64,000 nt of DNA. Origin: Epiperipatus broadwayi. Its lineage: Eukaryota > Onychophora > Udeonychophora > Euonychophora > Peripatidae. Location of the stretch: NCBI GenBank assembly GCA_028023455.1, contig JAQFVV010012496.1, positions 3,286,001 to 3,350,000 of the forward strand, read 5' to 3'. The position numbers and the translations under genes were made by a program. How positions within the stretch are numbered: position 1 is the first letter of the stretch; the number at the start of each line of letters is the position of its first letter. The notes under the pieces were generated by a model. It ran no database searches and was not told where the DNA came from. It saw only the letters and a list, made by a program, of their open reading frames with translations. Positions 54,740 to 64,000 of the stretch are shown here, piece by piece.

Positions 54740-56835
54740 TCTGACTTCCATATGACTTAGTTAAAGTAATTGTATTATTATGATGACATATCTTATTTTT
54801 TAACTTGTTAAAGCAGAAGCATATAAGAATTACACATCAACATTTACGTCTTCCTACTAAAAAAGTTAATATATATATATATATTTAATTGACTCACATT
54901 CTCAAATCAATAGCCATCCAAGCTAAGCTTATTGGATAAAGGACAGAAAACTCATTTTAAATCAAAGCCTTTAACCACTGCATTTAATATCTTCTTTTAT
55001 TAACAACACAAATCGCTTATTCTGGGGTGTTTGGGGGCATTATAATTTCACTGCTATCGCTTAGATTTTTGTTCACTATTTTGTGAGTATCTCTAATGTT
55101 AGTTTGTCAGCATACTTTTATTTAGAGACCATTATTTAAAATTATTACTTAAAAAAATTCTGAAGATGTCAGTATCATATACAGACCTCATATAAAATTT
55201 AAATGTGGAACACAACCCAACAATGCATGTAATAATTATTAGAAATCAAAAATATACATTATATATTTATTTTTTACAGAAATATTTTTACATTACCATA
55301 AAGATTAAGGTCATAGAAAATGTAACTTTCTAGAGATGTCATCACTACAACAGTCTGTTATAACATTTAGTATAACATTTAGTGATATATCGTAAAAATT
55401 AAAAAAAAAAACTTTAAACCATAAATTGATACATTTACTAGATATTAAAAATAATTTGTTCAGATTTTTAAAACAAACATCAAACAAAGAAGATTTCATT
55501 CATTTTTCAAATTGAATCTGCTCCACCTAAAATTTGATGTGTCAGTGCTTTGTTTTGATTAAAATCTAATTTTTAAAATAATTCCAAAAATCAAATATAA
55601 TTTTTTAAAATTTATTTAATTTTTAAATAAAAATATCTTGCAAATGAGGTCAAATTTATTATATTCTGATAACTAATAATGGTTTAATATTAAAGTGAAA
55701 GCTTAAATCTAGTGAGAACAAAGAAATCTGTCAGAATGTTAGCATAGTGCAAAAGGGTTAATACCGGTTTCTTTTTAAATGTCTCCAACTTTCAACTAAC
55801 AACAATAATAATAATTCCATAATGTATTAGTCATATAATAGGAATAAATATTGGTGGATAACCAACTAATTTCATATAGTACCATAGACTTGCTTAGTAA
55901 ACTGAGTCAGTATTTTGACAATCAATAAAAACAATATAAAAATTACTCTTTTGCTTGTGATACCTTCCAGGGCATTTGCATGGCAATAAAAACCAAATCA
56001 ACAGTGCTTCTTGATTCTCTAAAACTATACTTAGTCTCAGGTTAGCATTCATAAAGTCTCTTTGGTGTAGTAGATAACAATGATATATCATAATTTTTAT
56101 CCCATTTATTTTTATAATTGTAATAAAAGTTGATATCAGATAGAACAATTTCTTAAGTCTATATATATATTTAAAAAAACCTATACGTATATGCAATTTA
56201 GCTGGAACAAAACTCTCTTCCACTCATGCACCATATATATGTAAGTATATAAACGAACATTTCTCCTGCCTATTTACTTAGTATCTGATAATAATCTGGC
56301 ATCACCTGCCAAAAGCACACTTATCCACTGTTTACATATCTACTGAATAAAAAAACCTCTTCTTGGCTGATATTCAAAATGTTGAAATAAATCGATCGTA
56401 AATATCTTTAAAAATAGATTTAGTAAATTTTATATTTAAAAAAAAGGGTATAATTAATCATCACATTTTAAATTAGTTAAATATAATAAAACACGATAAT
56501 TAAATTAGTAAGATCACGAATGAAAATAATCTTGTTGCTTTGCTTTAAGTTAATACACCAATTTACTAATCCAGCACTCTTGGATTTCTAGTTTTTCCAG
56601 GTCAACAAAGCATTTAGCAAAATATCTTTTAACTCTCAAATATAAACCAATTACTGAAAACTCAAAACAAACAAACATAAATACTAATTAATAAATATCA
56701 ATTTTAATATTTGTAGGATATATTTGAATATATATTTACAATACATTCTGTATACTGAATGCATTTTTATATCGGAAGAGGATCTTTATCGTAATAAAAA
56801 AAAATTTTTTTTCTTCTTCCCTGTATTTCAAATAT
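54740..56835. other. A/T-rich stretch, no gene recognised
   Basis: A 109-codon minus frame (55894-56223) lacks recognisable motifs and flanking splice or promoter signals, so it is not called. Confidence 0.45.
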
Positions 56836-56851
56836 TAAATAATGATATTTT

Positions 56852-56936
56852 CCACAGCAGCAGAACTCTCCATACAGTAGCGCCACTCAGTGCAAGCCAG
56901 AATAAACAATCGATGCATGAAAAATGGTGACCATGT
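56852..56936. mobile_element. Minimal family B insertion (85 bp) with target duplication
   Basis: Minus-oriented end of family B (ACTCTCCATACAGTAGCG, CCACTCAGTGCAAGCCAG) fused to a short plus piece (AAAAATGGTGACCATGT). Flanked by AATGATATTTT (56841-56851) and AATAGTATTTT (56937-56947), 11 bp with one mismatch. Ribozyme absent. Confidence 0.65.
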
Positions 56937-56949
56937 AATAGTATTTTAA

Positions 56950-58305
56950 CTAATAACTTTACTCTCTACTGGACAGGGATGCAATATATGTGTTAAATAC
57001 ATTTAGTCCAAAAGCAGGTTCTCATGTTGCATTACAAATTGCCAGGCATCCTTATTAGCGGATTCAAATCTAGATAGAGTAAACGAGAACATTTTTTAAA
57101 AGGCTTAAGACAGATAGCTGGACCATAGTTAATTCAGATAACTATACAACACTGATTGGGAAATAGGTAACTAATTTTTCTTAGCTACGGGGAAAAGCAA
57201 GACTCTTATTATCCTATAATTAGCAAGGCAAGAGAATATTGCCTTCTTCTCATTGATTTCTTAGCTAAAAACAAAAAAAAAAAAATTGGAAAAACATTCA
57301 AACCATCACCATTTGATAATTATCAAGTCTTGTGAGTACTGCATTGTCATTTGCTATTTCTTGATGAAGAGTTGTTAGATCTAAGGAGTTTTATCTTTTA
57401 TCAATTGAAAAAAAAATAGCAATTCATTTTTCCTTTTCTTATACAATGCATCACTATTCATATTGATATATACTGCTGATAAATTTACATTTTTAATCAA
57501 CAACTCAAGCAATCAATAAAAACGTAAAGTCTGGTGGTGGTATTTCACATATGTATTAATCCTGCGATAACTTTCTAACCTCGCAATCTCATAAATCTGC
57601 ACGGATCTTCTGACAAACTTATTCCCTCCATTTTGATAAATGATGACAAGTATCTTTATTTAATTCAAAATAATGACCTATAACTTTATTTAGTAGAAAT
57701 AAACAAACACTTATTTACATTTTGAATGGAATTGAGTTATTTGCAAAAATGATGAGAACTAACCTCATTTTGTACAAAATAGCAACGTATAACTTGATTT
57801 ACTGGAAATAAATGAACCCGTATTTACATTGTTGTTTTTTTTATTGCAAGAAATGATTGCAACAACTAAACTTTTAGCAATATACATTTATTCCAATAAA
57901 TAAAAAAGAAAAGATTGTTTTTTTACAATCACTGGGGCGGACTGAAGTTTTCTTATGATCTGCAAACTGCAAACGGAAGCGTAGCTATGATTTATATGAA
58001 AATGTTTGTATCCAGCAGCTCTCATGTTATCACTTCTGTAGGATTTTGTGTTTTTATCGGAATAACATGCTACATGCAAACTTTTCGCAGAAAGTTATTC
58101 CAGTGTGGGACCATCTTTTGAAAATAGTGGATGTCCGCATGGTCCTCGGTAGAGGGCAGTTCCCAAATTTTAATCATTTCGTTAGATTAAAAAAGTCGTT
58201 AAAAAATCATTCGGCAGGAATTAAAACTGGACAGTATATCATGTGTACATCTTACTTTCGTCAAATAATCGATTATTCATCCTAGGATTTTTTCATGATA
58301 TCACA
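56950..58305. other. No gene recognised
   Basis: Three overlapping short frames at 57888-58285 sit in slightly less A/T-rich sequence without recognisable family, possibly unique host DNA. Confidence 0.4.
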
Positions 58306-58318
58306 GCAAACTTTAAAT

Positions 58319-58735
58319 CAGGGGTGTCCAACAAATCGATCGTGATCCACCGGTCGATCGCAAACCCATTTTTGGTCGATCGCGAGGCCAATCTGCCAAG
58401 AACTGTCACGTAATGAGTGAAACAATTTAAGTCAAGATTTTCAAGTTTTTTTGTTATTTTTGTTTTGGTTCTAAATTTTTTTTCAAGTCTAGATAGGTGA
58501 AGTCCACTAAGTCGTATCATTATTGAAAATATTTTTAATCTTGACTTCTTTGTCCCGTTAAATAATTGTTATTTTTTTACTAGGTAGAGATATAAAAATA
58601 GTATGTATTTCACATATCCCTCCACTTAGACTACGTCTATGACAACAAGTCGATCGCCTACTATAACAAGTCAATCGCAACACATTTTAAAAATAAAAAG
58701 TAGATCTTATGAACACAAAAGTTGGCCCACCCCTG
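58319..58735. mobile_element. Non-autonomous hAT-type element with perfect 8-bp duplication
   Basis: The terminal inverted repeats CAGGGGTGTCCAAC and GTTGGCCCACCCCTG are flanked on both sides by CTTTAAAT (58311-58318, 58736-58743), the 8-bp duplication of hAT transposons. Inside the left end, repeated TCGATCG phrases (GGTCGATCGC, TTGGTCGATCGCGAGG) form sub-terminal repeats, also present in decayed form near the right end (AAGTCGATCGCC). No transposase. The perfect duplication suggests it is fairly young. Confidence 0.85.
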
Positions 58736-58744
58736 CTTTAAATC

Positions 58745-59390
58745 ATAAAATTATCTGTGTAACAAAAATATATGAAAAATTGATACATCAAAAATTTCAG
58801 TTTTCCTAGCTGTTTATTTAAATGTGTATCGTTTATTACAAAATCAATAAGATAACTTTTAACATGAATAATTCCAAACACAGAAAAAAAAATAGAAAGT
58901 ACGATTACACATTTATAATAATAAAACTGACATAAATAAAGTTAATTTAGATCATTTTTTTTAAAAAAATCGTTTTGCATTTCGTAGAATTTTTTTTAAA
59001 AAAGTATATATTTTTAATCACTTAGAAAAGTCAATATTTCACTTAAATTGCTTTCCCCACCCTTTCAAAAAAATTACAAATGGATAGAGCTTCTGACAAG
59101 TTTCAATTTTTCTTCATTACTGCCAAATTCTCACATTAGTAAAGTGGGTCAATGTTAAAATTAAATTATTAATATGTTTAGATAAAGCATTAAACGGGGT
59201 TCAACGGTAACTAAAGAAATTTAGAATTTAGTAATAGTCATGTGAAGGAAAATCTTTTGTCTTTGTTATGGTTTGCTTTTATTATACAATATATATATAT
59301 TTTAAATCGATGTAGTTGTTTAATGAATAAAAAGATTAAGGTTTAAAAGTAGAACAAATACATAATTAAAAACATAATTAACCTATTATA
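58745..59390. other. No feature recognised
   Basis: A/T-rich; no supported feature. Confidence 0.45.
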
Positions 59391-59556
59391 TTAAATAAAG
59401 GGATTTGAACTTAGGATTTTCAGTCTATATTATCATCCACTCCATCTCAAACAACCAGTACACATAACTACACACGTGAAAAAGGGATTCGAACTCAGAC
59501 TTTCACACGACCCTCAACTCTCCAAGCCATCTCACACATGTTGGAAAGATAAATAA

Positions 59557-59618
59557 TGACCAATATATGTATTTCATGCTAAACCAGCAATCATCATCAG
59601 TTGGTCTAGAGTACTATC
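59557..59618 (-). ncRNA. Type I hammerhead ribozyme, family A
   Basis: Minus strand: CCAA, CTGATGA with a duplicated TGA after it, then TTGCT/AGCAT helix II, GAAA, ATACATAT, A, TTGG. The three-base insertion at the core-helix II junction probably disables it. Confidence 0.65.
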
Positions 59619-59749
59619 TCAACACACATATAATCAGTGCTCCTACTTTAATGGACAGGCTTCAAACTACTCCAACCCACAACTCTTCAGCCGTCCATTT
59701 TATTAAAAATCTGATGAATGTTCAAAGCCCATGTTATATGTGTACTCAG

Positions 59750-59812
59750 TATAAATATTTCATGTAGAACCAGCCCTCTTCAGTTGGGCCAATCATAATC
59801 TCCTACACATAT
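59750..59812 (-). ncRNA. Family A hammerhead, decayed
   Basis: Minus strand: CCAA, CTGAAGA, GGGCTGGTTCTACAT, GAAA, TATTTATA. Position 7 is tolerant of change, but helix II is largely lost. Confidence 0.5.
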
Positions 59813-60226
59813 TTATAATCAGTGTTTGACTTATATTAATTGAGATAGCAATTCCTTAAACTTTAATGGACAAGCTTCAATCTTTGCACTCTCCAACTCT
59901 TTAGCTTCCATTTTTATTCAAAATCCGAGGATGAACCGCTCAAAGCCCTTGTTGATGTCAATTTTATTGTCATACCCATGTTGATCTTAAGTCAATCTGA
60001 CTCCTCACATATAAGATCTTAATATGTCAATTTAATTATACAGAAGAGGGATGGGCAGAATCCAGGCTGAAATAAGTAATATTTAAATATATGTATATTG
60101 TCTATACTAAACTTAATGCAATTATAATGGGACTTGAACTCAAATTTTCAAGCTCCCTACATCATCCAATCTATCTTATACAACTGATACACATGACCAC
60201 ATACATGTAAAAAAAATAAATGATGT

Positions 60227-60290
60227 CCAATATACATATTTCAAACAGAACCATCCCTGATCTGTTGGTCCAGATCATATCCTCCCATGC
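60227..60290 (-). ncRNA. Family A hammerhead, decayed
   Basis: Minus strand: CCAA, CAGATCA in place of CTGATGA, GGGATGGTTCTGTTT, GAAA, TATGTATA, TTGG. Core and helix II lost; helix III and flanks still recognisable. Confidence 0.5.
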
Positions 60291-60609
60291 ATATAAAAAC
60301 AATCAGTGCTTGGCTTATATGAAGATAGCAATTCCTTAAACTTGAATGTACAGGCTTCAATCTTCTCACCTTCCAACAGATATGGAATGGTCCAATAATA
60401 TAAGGGATTAGATTGAAGTAACGTCTACATGGGTATGAGTACAATATCAAGTCCAACAAGAGCTTTGAGTGTTCCATCGTTGATTTTTCAATGAAATGGA
60501 CAGTTGAAGTGATTGTTGGAAGAGTTAGAAGATTGAATCCTGCCCATTAAAGTTTAAGGAATTGTTATCTTAATATAAGCTGAGCACTGATTGTATATGT
60601 ATATGTGGG

Positions 60610-60673
60610 AGATTATAATCTGGTCAACTGATGAGTGCTAGTTCTGCATGAAATATGTATATTGGGGATTATT
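60610..60673 (+). ncRNA. Type I hammerhead ribozyme, family A
   Basis: AATCTGGTCAA, CTGATGA, helix II GTGC/GCAT with a U-U mismatch at its top, GAAA, ATATGTAT, A, TTGG. Core intact. Confidence 0.75.
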
Positions 60674-60690
60674 TATCTTTTTCACATGTA

Positions 60691-60794
60691 TTAAACCACT
60701 AAACATCACATGATCCTCACTGACGAAAGCCGATTGGATGAGTAGGCATTCTGGCTTGCACTGAGTGGCACTATGAATGGAGAGTTTTGCCTGT
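60691..60794 (+). mobile_element. Family B short insertion (104 bp) inside family A
   Basis: Begins TTAAACCACTAAACATCACA (inverted segment) and passes CCTCACTGACGAAAGCC, a deleted ribozyme missing GAAA and helix III, then ends GAGAGTTTTGCCTGT. Target duplication TTTTTCACATGTA (60678-60690) and TTTTTCGTGTGTG (60795-60807), imperfect. The same two boundaries as the 33.4-kb and 62.9-kb copies. Confidence 0.7.
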
Positions 60795-60899
60795 TTTTTC
60801 GTGTGTGTGGTCATGTGTATCAGTTGTCTGAGATGGAATGAAGGATGAATATAGATTGAAAATTCTAAGTTCAAATACCTTTATAATTAAAATTGATAC

Positions 60900-61320
60900 A
60901 TTTTCTATTTAATATTGTTGTTACTTGCCAAAAGAAATCTAACTCAAATAAAAGTGCATTATTTACCAATAGGTCATCTATATTTCGATCTCAACCTCTT
61001 AGAGATGTGCTCTGAGACATCAATTTTAGGCAAGTTTTCTGAAATAATTGTGACAGTGTTTAAATAGAATTTCATAAAGTATACTTTATCTTTTATTAGT
61101 TATTACCATTTTCAAGAGGTAATAGAAAATGAAGACAATCGCTACATAGATGCTAACAAAAAAAACCTTAGTTGCTAATGTTATCTTCATGCTGCAAACT
61201 TTACCTAACAGAATCCTACTTTTCACAAAGGCAGTTTTATACAGAATGTTTCAGAGCTATTAATTTACATTTTTAACGATTTGAAGTGAAAAATACATTT
61301 GAAAAACATAATAATAAAGA
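60900..61320. other. No feature recognised
   Basis: A/T-rich; no supported feature. Confidence 0.45.
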
Positions 61321-61334
61321 AAATGTTACCAGAC

Positions 61335-61800
61335 AACATTCACACAGCCATTGTAACATCTGATTGGCTGTCAGATAAGTATTATAATAAGTATGCAAGG
61401 TTTGCAGACTTTCAATTTAATTTCAACTAACTCTGCGCTTTATAAAATAAATATTATTTACATACGTTACTGCAATTTATAACATAAAAACTACTGCATA
61501 GTAAATTGCAGTATTTCGTGCTGTATGTTTGTAATTTAGACTCGGTGAGTTAAATGTGAAAATATTTAAAGCCTCACGCTCTCAAATGTAAATGCTTCAG
61601 ACTGGCTTAGATATATAGAAAGACATGTAAAGAAGAGGGTGGACCATCCTTTTCTTGTAAAATTCTCTGTATTAGTGTTTACAGTTTGATCACTATTCGC
61701 ACAGCCATCATAGTATCTGATTGGCTGTCAGATAAGTATTATAAAAAGTGTGAGAGGTTTGCAGCCTTTCAATTTAATTTCAGACAACATTGTGTCTTGT
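61335..61800. repeat. Direct repeat, period 357 bp
   Basis: CTGATTGGCTGTCAGATAAG with flanking ACAGCCAT and TTTCAATTTAATTTCA occurs at about 61360 and 61717. Each copy spans roughly 90 well matched bases. They could be the ends of one insertion or a tandem pair; no ribozyme motif seen. Confidence 0.6.
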
Positions 61801-62263
61801 GAAATTTTTTATAAATTCAACATGAGTAAATGTCTATAATTTTAAATTAAATTTTAAAATATTGTTTCCCCTCATAAATATTAAATGATTATTTTTTTAA
61901 AAAGCTGAATAAAGGAATCTACTTGTAAATCTACAACAATAGAAAGACTGCTCAGAGACCAATGGGGAACAAAAATACAGGCAAAAAATAGCCAGTTTTA
62001 GTGATTTGATGCTAACTTTATTTATCATTCATGAAATTTCACACTGTTAAATTTGTATAACAAATTAAATTTAAAATTTTATGTCCTTTCATAAATATTA
62101 AATAATGATCATCAATAAAGCAAGTCATATATAGTGTGGCATTGCTTTTATAAGCTTGTATTTACAAATATGTAATATAGAGAGCATTCCAATAGCTCAA
62201 ACAAGCTCTTAATTGATAAGTGCGGTAAGAGAAAATATTTAAAATCTCTATCTGGAATATTCT

Positions 62264-62313
62264 TATCCCCAGACCAATTGGTTTTGAGCTTATGGCTTAC
62301 CTCAGTGAAGAGT
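62264..62313 (-). ncRNA. Hammerhead ribozyme variant, family D
   Basis: Minus strand: CTTCA helix I, CTGAGGT core, helix II AAGC-CATAA-GCTC, AAAA in place of GAAA, helix III ACCAATTGGT self-complementary (10 nt), C, TGGGG. The core is non-canonical and the G of GAAA is lost; inactive as it stands. Confidence 0.65.
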
Positions 62314-62381
62314 TAGAATATTCAGACGCTAGATCTAAAATATCAACTCAAAAACCAGCACTTATTTCATATGTAATATTC

Positions 62382-62426
62382 AAGTACTGAGGTGAGCCAT
62401 AAGCTCGAAACCAATTGGTCGGGAAA
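62382..62426 (+). ncRNA. Hammerhead ribozyme variant, family D
   Basis: CTGAGGT core, perfect helix II GAGC-CATAA-GCTC, GAAA, helix III ACCAATTGGT, C. Helix I is weaker on this copy (AAGTA against GGGAA). The 10-nt palindromic helix III would be unusually stable in a dimer. Confidence 0.65.
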
Positions 62427-62884
62427 TAAAAGTATTTTGGATAGAGATTTTAAAATATTTTCTCTTACCATACTTATCAATTAAGAGCTTGTTTGAGCTA
62501 TTGGTACGCTCTCTGTATTACATATTAAATAATGAAATTTTTAAAACTAAGTATAAAAGAAAGTCATTTATTTGCAAGCCTACAACAATTAAAAATACTG
62601 CACAGCCCCACCCCTCTCATCTAACTATAAAGTAAAATATGATTATCAGTCATAATAAGAAAACTCTCTTATTGCCATCATTTACCACTGCAGGCTGACG
62701 GTCTCTTCAAATTTAATCCATTTTCTCCAATCACCAACCTTTTCGCCATAACACATCGACAGACTTTATTTCATCCATCCAACTCATAGCATTTCTATTT
62801 CATTCATCCAACTCATGGCATCTCTTTCTAGATCTTTTACAATCTCTTGGGATACAGTTTAAAAATTCAACTATATATTTATTA

Positions 62885-63512
62885 AATCACTAAACATCAC
62901 ATGATCACCATTTCTTATGCTCATTTGTAACTGTTAGTCTGGGGATATTGGATGAGTAGGCACTAGATAGGAATTTTATGCCCAAGCCTTCTGGAATCCA
63001 TTGATAACTCTGGTTTGCACTGAATGGCACTACTATATGGAGAGTTTTGCCTGTTTTAATAACAGTTATGAGCAAGCATAAGAAGTGCTGATCGTGTGAT
63101 GTTTAGTGGATTAATACCAATCCTGCCTAATAGGATAGTGGTGTCTATAGTTATTAAAGAACCAAAGATACCAAAATGTATGGGTACTGAACTGAGTTCA
63201 GACCTATATGACTATATAAGCTAATGAGCTTGGACTGAAAATATTATTGTGTTTTAAATTTTATTCTCATAAATTTTATAGTTAAATAGAGATAAAAGAT
63301 GGCTGCTGGAGGGTTGCATTAGATCCTAAGATCTAGGTGCAATGCTCTCAGATCCAAGGCTCCTCACTGATGAAAGCCACAAGCTAGAAACTAGTCTGGG
63401 AATATTGGATGAGTAGGCACTAGGTAGGGATTTTATGCACAAGCCTTCTGGCATCCATTGATTACTCTGGCTTGTACTGAGTGGCACTACTGTATGGAGA
63501 GTTTTGCCTGTT
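62885..63512 (+). mobile_element. Family B hammerhead repeat, 628-bp insertion in RTE copy
   Basis: A short minus segment (ATCACTAAACATCAC, to about 62928) is joined to plus sequence starting almost exactly at the ribozyme cleavage site (TTAGTC, C at 62939), followed by a full unit to the next cleavage site (C at 63396, 457 bases on) and the end GAGAGTTTTGCCTGT. Target duplication TATATATTTATTA (62872-62884) and TATACATTTATTA (63513-63525), 13 bp with one mismatch. Confidence 0.85.
63360..63402 (+). ncRNA. Type I hammerhead ribozyme, family B
   Basis: TCCTCA, CTGATGA, AGC-CACAA-GCT, GAAAC, ACTAGT, GTC, TGGGAA. Core intact. The preceding half-ribozyme at 62931-62945 retains only the segment from helix III onward. 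Confidence 0.8.
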
Positions 63513-64000
63513 TATACATTTATTATTGTCTCCTCTAGTATATTTTGGCCAAGTCCTTTTCATTTTCTTCTTTCAGTGAGGTCAGTAATATCTGTTTGTT
63601 CTCTCATCCACGAATTTCATTTCTGATCTTTTCTTCTTACTCCTCCCTCTAGCTTCATGGATAGATCTGAAGTCTGTGAATTGCTCTTCTGTGAAGCCTT
63701 CATCCAAGTCTCAGAATCATAAGTAAAAACTCATAAAATACATCTGTTAAAATCTTTTCAAACATACAGGCATATTTCCTTTTAATATTATTATTTCTAT
63801 CACAAACACACTATCTAAGTTTAATTCTATGATTAATTTCATCCATTATGTTTTCATTTGTATGAATAATCTGACATTTGTATTTGTTACCATCTAATTC
63901 GTGTTTATCAATCCTTATTTTTTTCTGGAAAAAATCCATGGAAGATTAGTATTTTTAGTATTTATTATTAATCCTACTTTCTTACTTTCATTTGTAATTA

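Larger units (their letters stand above)
59395..60070 (-). mobile_element. Family A hammerhead repeat, tandem minus units
   Basis: Successive partial minus units: termini at 59400 (GGGATTTGAACTTAGG) and 59484 (GGGATTCGAACTCAGAC), ribozymes at 59557-59618 and 59750-59812, and a body running to CAGAAGAGGGATGGGCAGA (about 60060). The two ribozymes are about 195 bases apart, consistent with a head-to-tail arrangement with an internal deletion. Confidence 0.7.
60085..60890. mobile_element. Family A hammerhead repeat, fold-back copy carrying a family B insertion
   Basis: A minus arm (terminus AATGGGACTTGAACTC near 60127, decayed ribozyme 60227-60290) switches near 60375 to a plus arm with a second ribozyme (60610-60673). 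The plus terminus is split at 60690 by family B (60691-60794) and resumes GTGTGTGGTCATGTGTATC to about 60890. Confidence 0.7.
62167..62525. mobile_element. Family D hammerhead repeat, fold-back copy
   Basis: The outer arms ATGTAATATAGAGAGC and GCTCTCTGTATTACAT, with ATAGCTCAAACAAGCTC and GAGCTTGTTTGAGCTAT inside, are inverted over about 150 bases. A minus ribozyme (62264-62313) and a plus ribozyme (62382-62426) face outwards. The interior between them is about 70 bases. No frame. Same architecture as families A and B but with unrelated sequence. Confidence 0.75.
62690..64000 (-). mobile_element. RTE-like 3' region split by a family B insertion; continues past window edge
   Basis: The minus strand from 64000 downwards encodes the post-reverse-transcriptase region (HELDGNKYKCQII near 63890, MDEINHRIKL near 63840, ERTNRYY near 63590). 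It is interrupted by family B at 62885-63512, then continues with LNCIPRDCKRSRKR near 62850 and ends GETVSLQW near 62705. Stops and shifts are present. The element runs off the window end. Confidence 0.75.

Noticed and set aside
55894-56223. 109-codon minus ORF as a gene
   Set aside because: No recognisable motif, no promoter or splice context, composition like the surrounding A/T-rich DNA.

Overview
This window looks like gene-poor, strongly A+T-rich (roughly 70-75% by eye) DNA from the nuclear genome of an animal, most likely an invertebrate. I find no convincing host protein-coding exon: the longest open frames are about 60-120 codons and are either fragments of retroelement proteins, antisense shadows of them, or chance frames in A/T runs. 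The evidence for an animal is the set of mobile elements: RTE-like non-LTR retrotransposon fragments, a Penelope-like GIY-YIG endonuclease fragment, tRNA-Gly-derived SINEs, a short SPIN-type hAT element, and many dispersed repeats carrying hammerhead ribozymes. Invertebrates known to carry SPIN include a planarian, a triatomine bug and a pond snail, so a flatworm, mollusc or arthropod is plausible; I cannot name the species.

The main content is a dense population (about 30 recognisable copies) of type I hammerhead ribozymes (HHR) in short non-autonomous repeats of at least three families. Family A (0.2, 1.2, 7.9, 10.3, 28.2, 32.4, 45.7, 46.8-47.7, 53.8-54.1 and 59.4-60.9 kb, with a diverged tandem relative at 37.3-37.9 kb) has core CTGATGA, helix II GTGCT/AGCAT, GAAA and a self-complementary helix III. 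Family B (33.4-34.5, 48.7-49.1, 50.3-51.2, 52.4-53.4 and 62.9-63.5 kb plus fragments) has a tandem unit of about 440-457 bp, helix III ACTAGT, cleavage triplet GTC, and target-site duplications of 11-13 bp. Family D (36.1 and 62.2-62.5 kb) has a conserved non-canonical core CTGAGGT with a covarying helix II. Palindromic helix III sequences with no loop suggest activity as dimers or concatemers, as in retrozymes and Penelope pseudo-LTRs. Many copies are fold-back (inverted) pairs with the ribozymes facing outwards.

Layout: 0-3 kb, two family A copies and an element with inverted ends; 3.3-4.0 kb, a large palindrome; 4.6-5.0 kb, an isolated TATA box with a downstream splice-donor-like site; 5-7.7 kb, little recognisable; 7.8-16.7 kb, family A, hairpin MITEs, RTE 3' ends, SINEs and a possible solo LTR; 18.8-20.3 kb, SPIN, a palindromic repeat, a SINE and a decayed RTE; 20.3-23.3 kb, mostly featureless; 23.4-24.0 kb, a fold-back element and a 26-bp minisatellite; 26.4-27.4 kb, a palindrome of nearly 1 kb with a 16-bp duplication; 30.9-31.3 kb, the Penelope fragment; 32.2-38.9 kb, families A, B and D, MITE, RTE and LINE remains; 40.0-41.1 kb, a DNA transposon; 41.8-43.4 kb, a C+G-richer patch followed by homopolymer-rich DNA, the best candidate for host regulatory sequence; 44-64 kb, mostly HHR families, SINEs, a hAT element with a perfect 8-bp duplication, and an RTE copy split by a family B insertion.

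How the parts fit together: the HHR repeats encode no protein and must borrow an enzyme. A Penelope-like or RTE-like element, both represented here only by broken copies, is the natural candidate. Nested insertions give a relative order: family B is younger than an RTE copy, a family A copy and a DNA transposon, and a SINE is younger than a family A copy.
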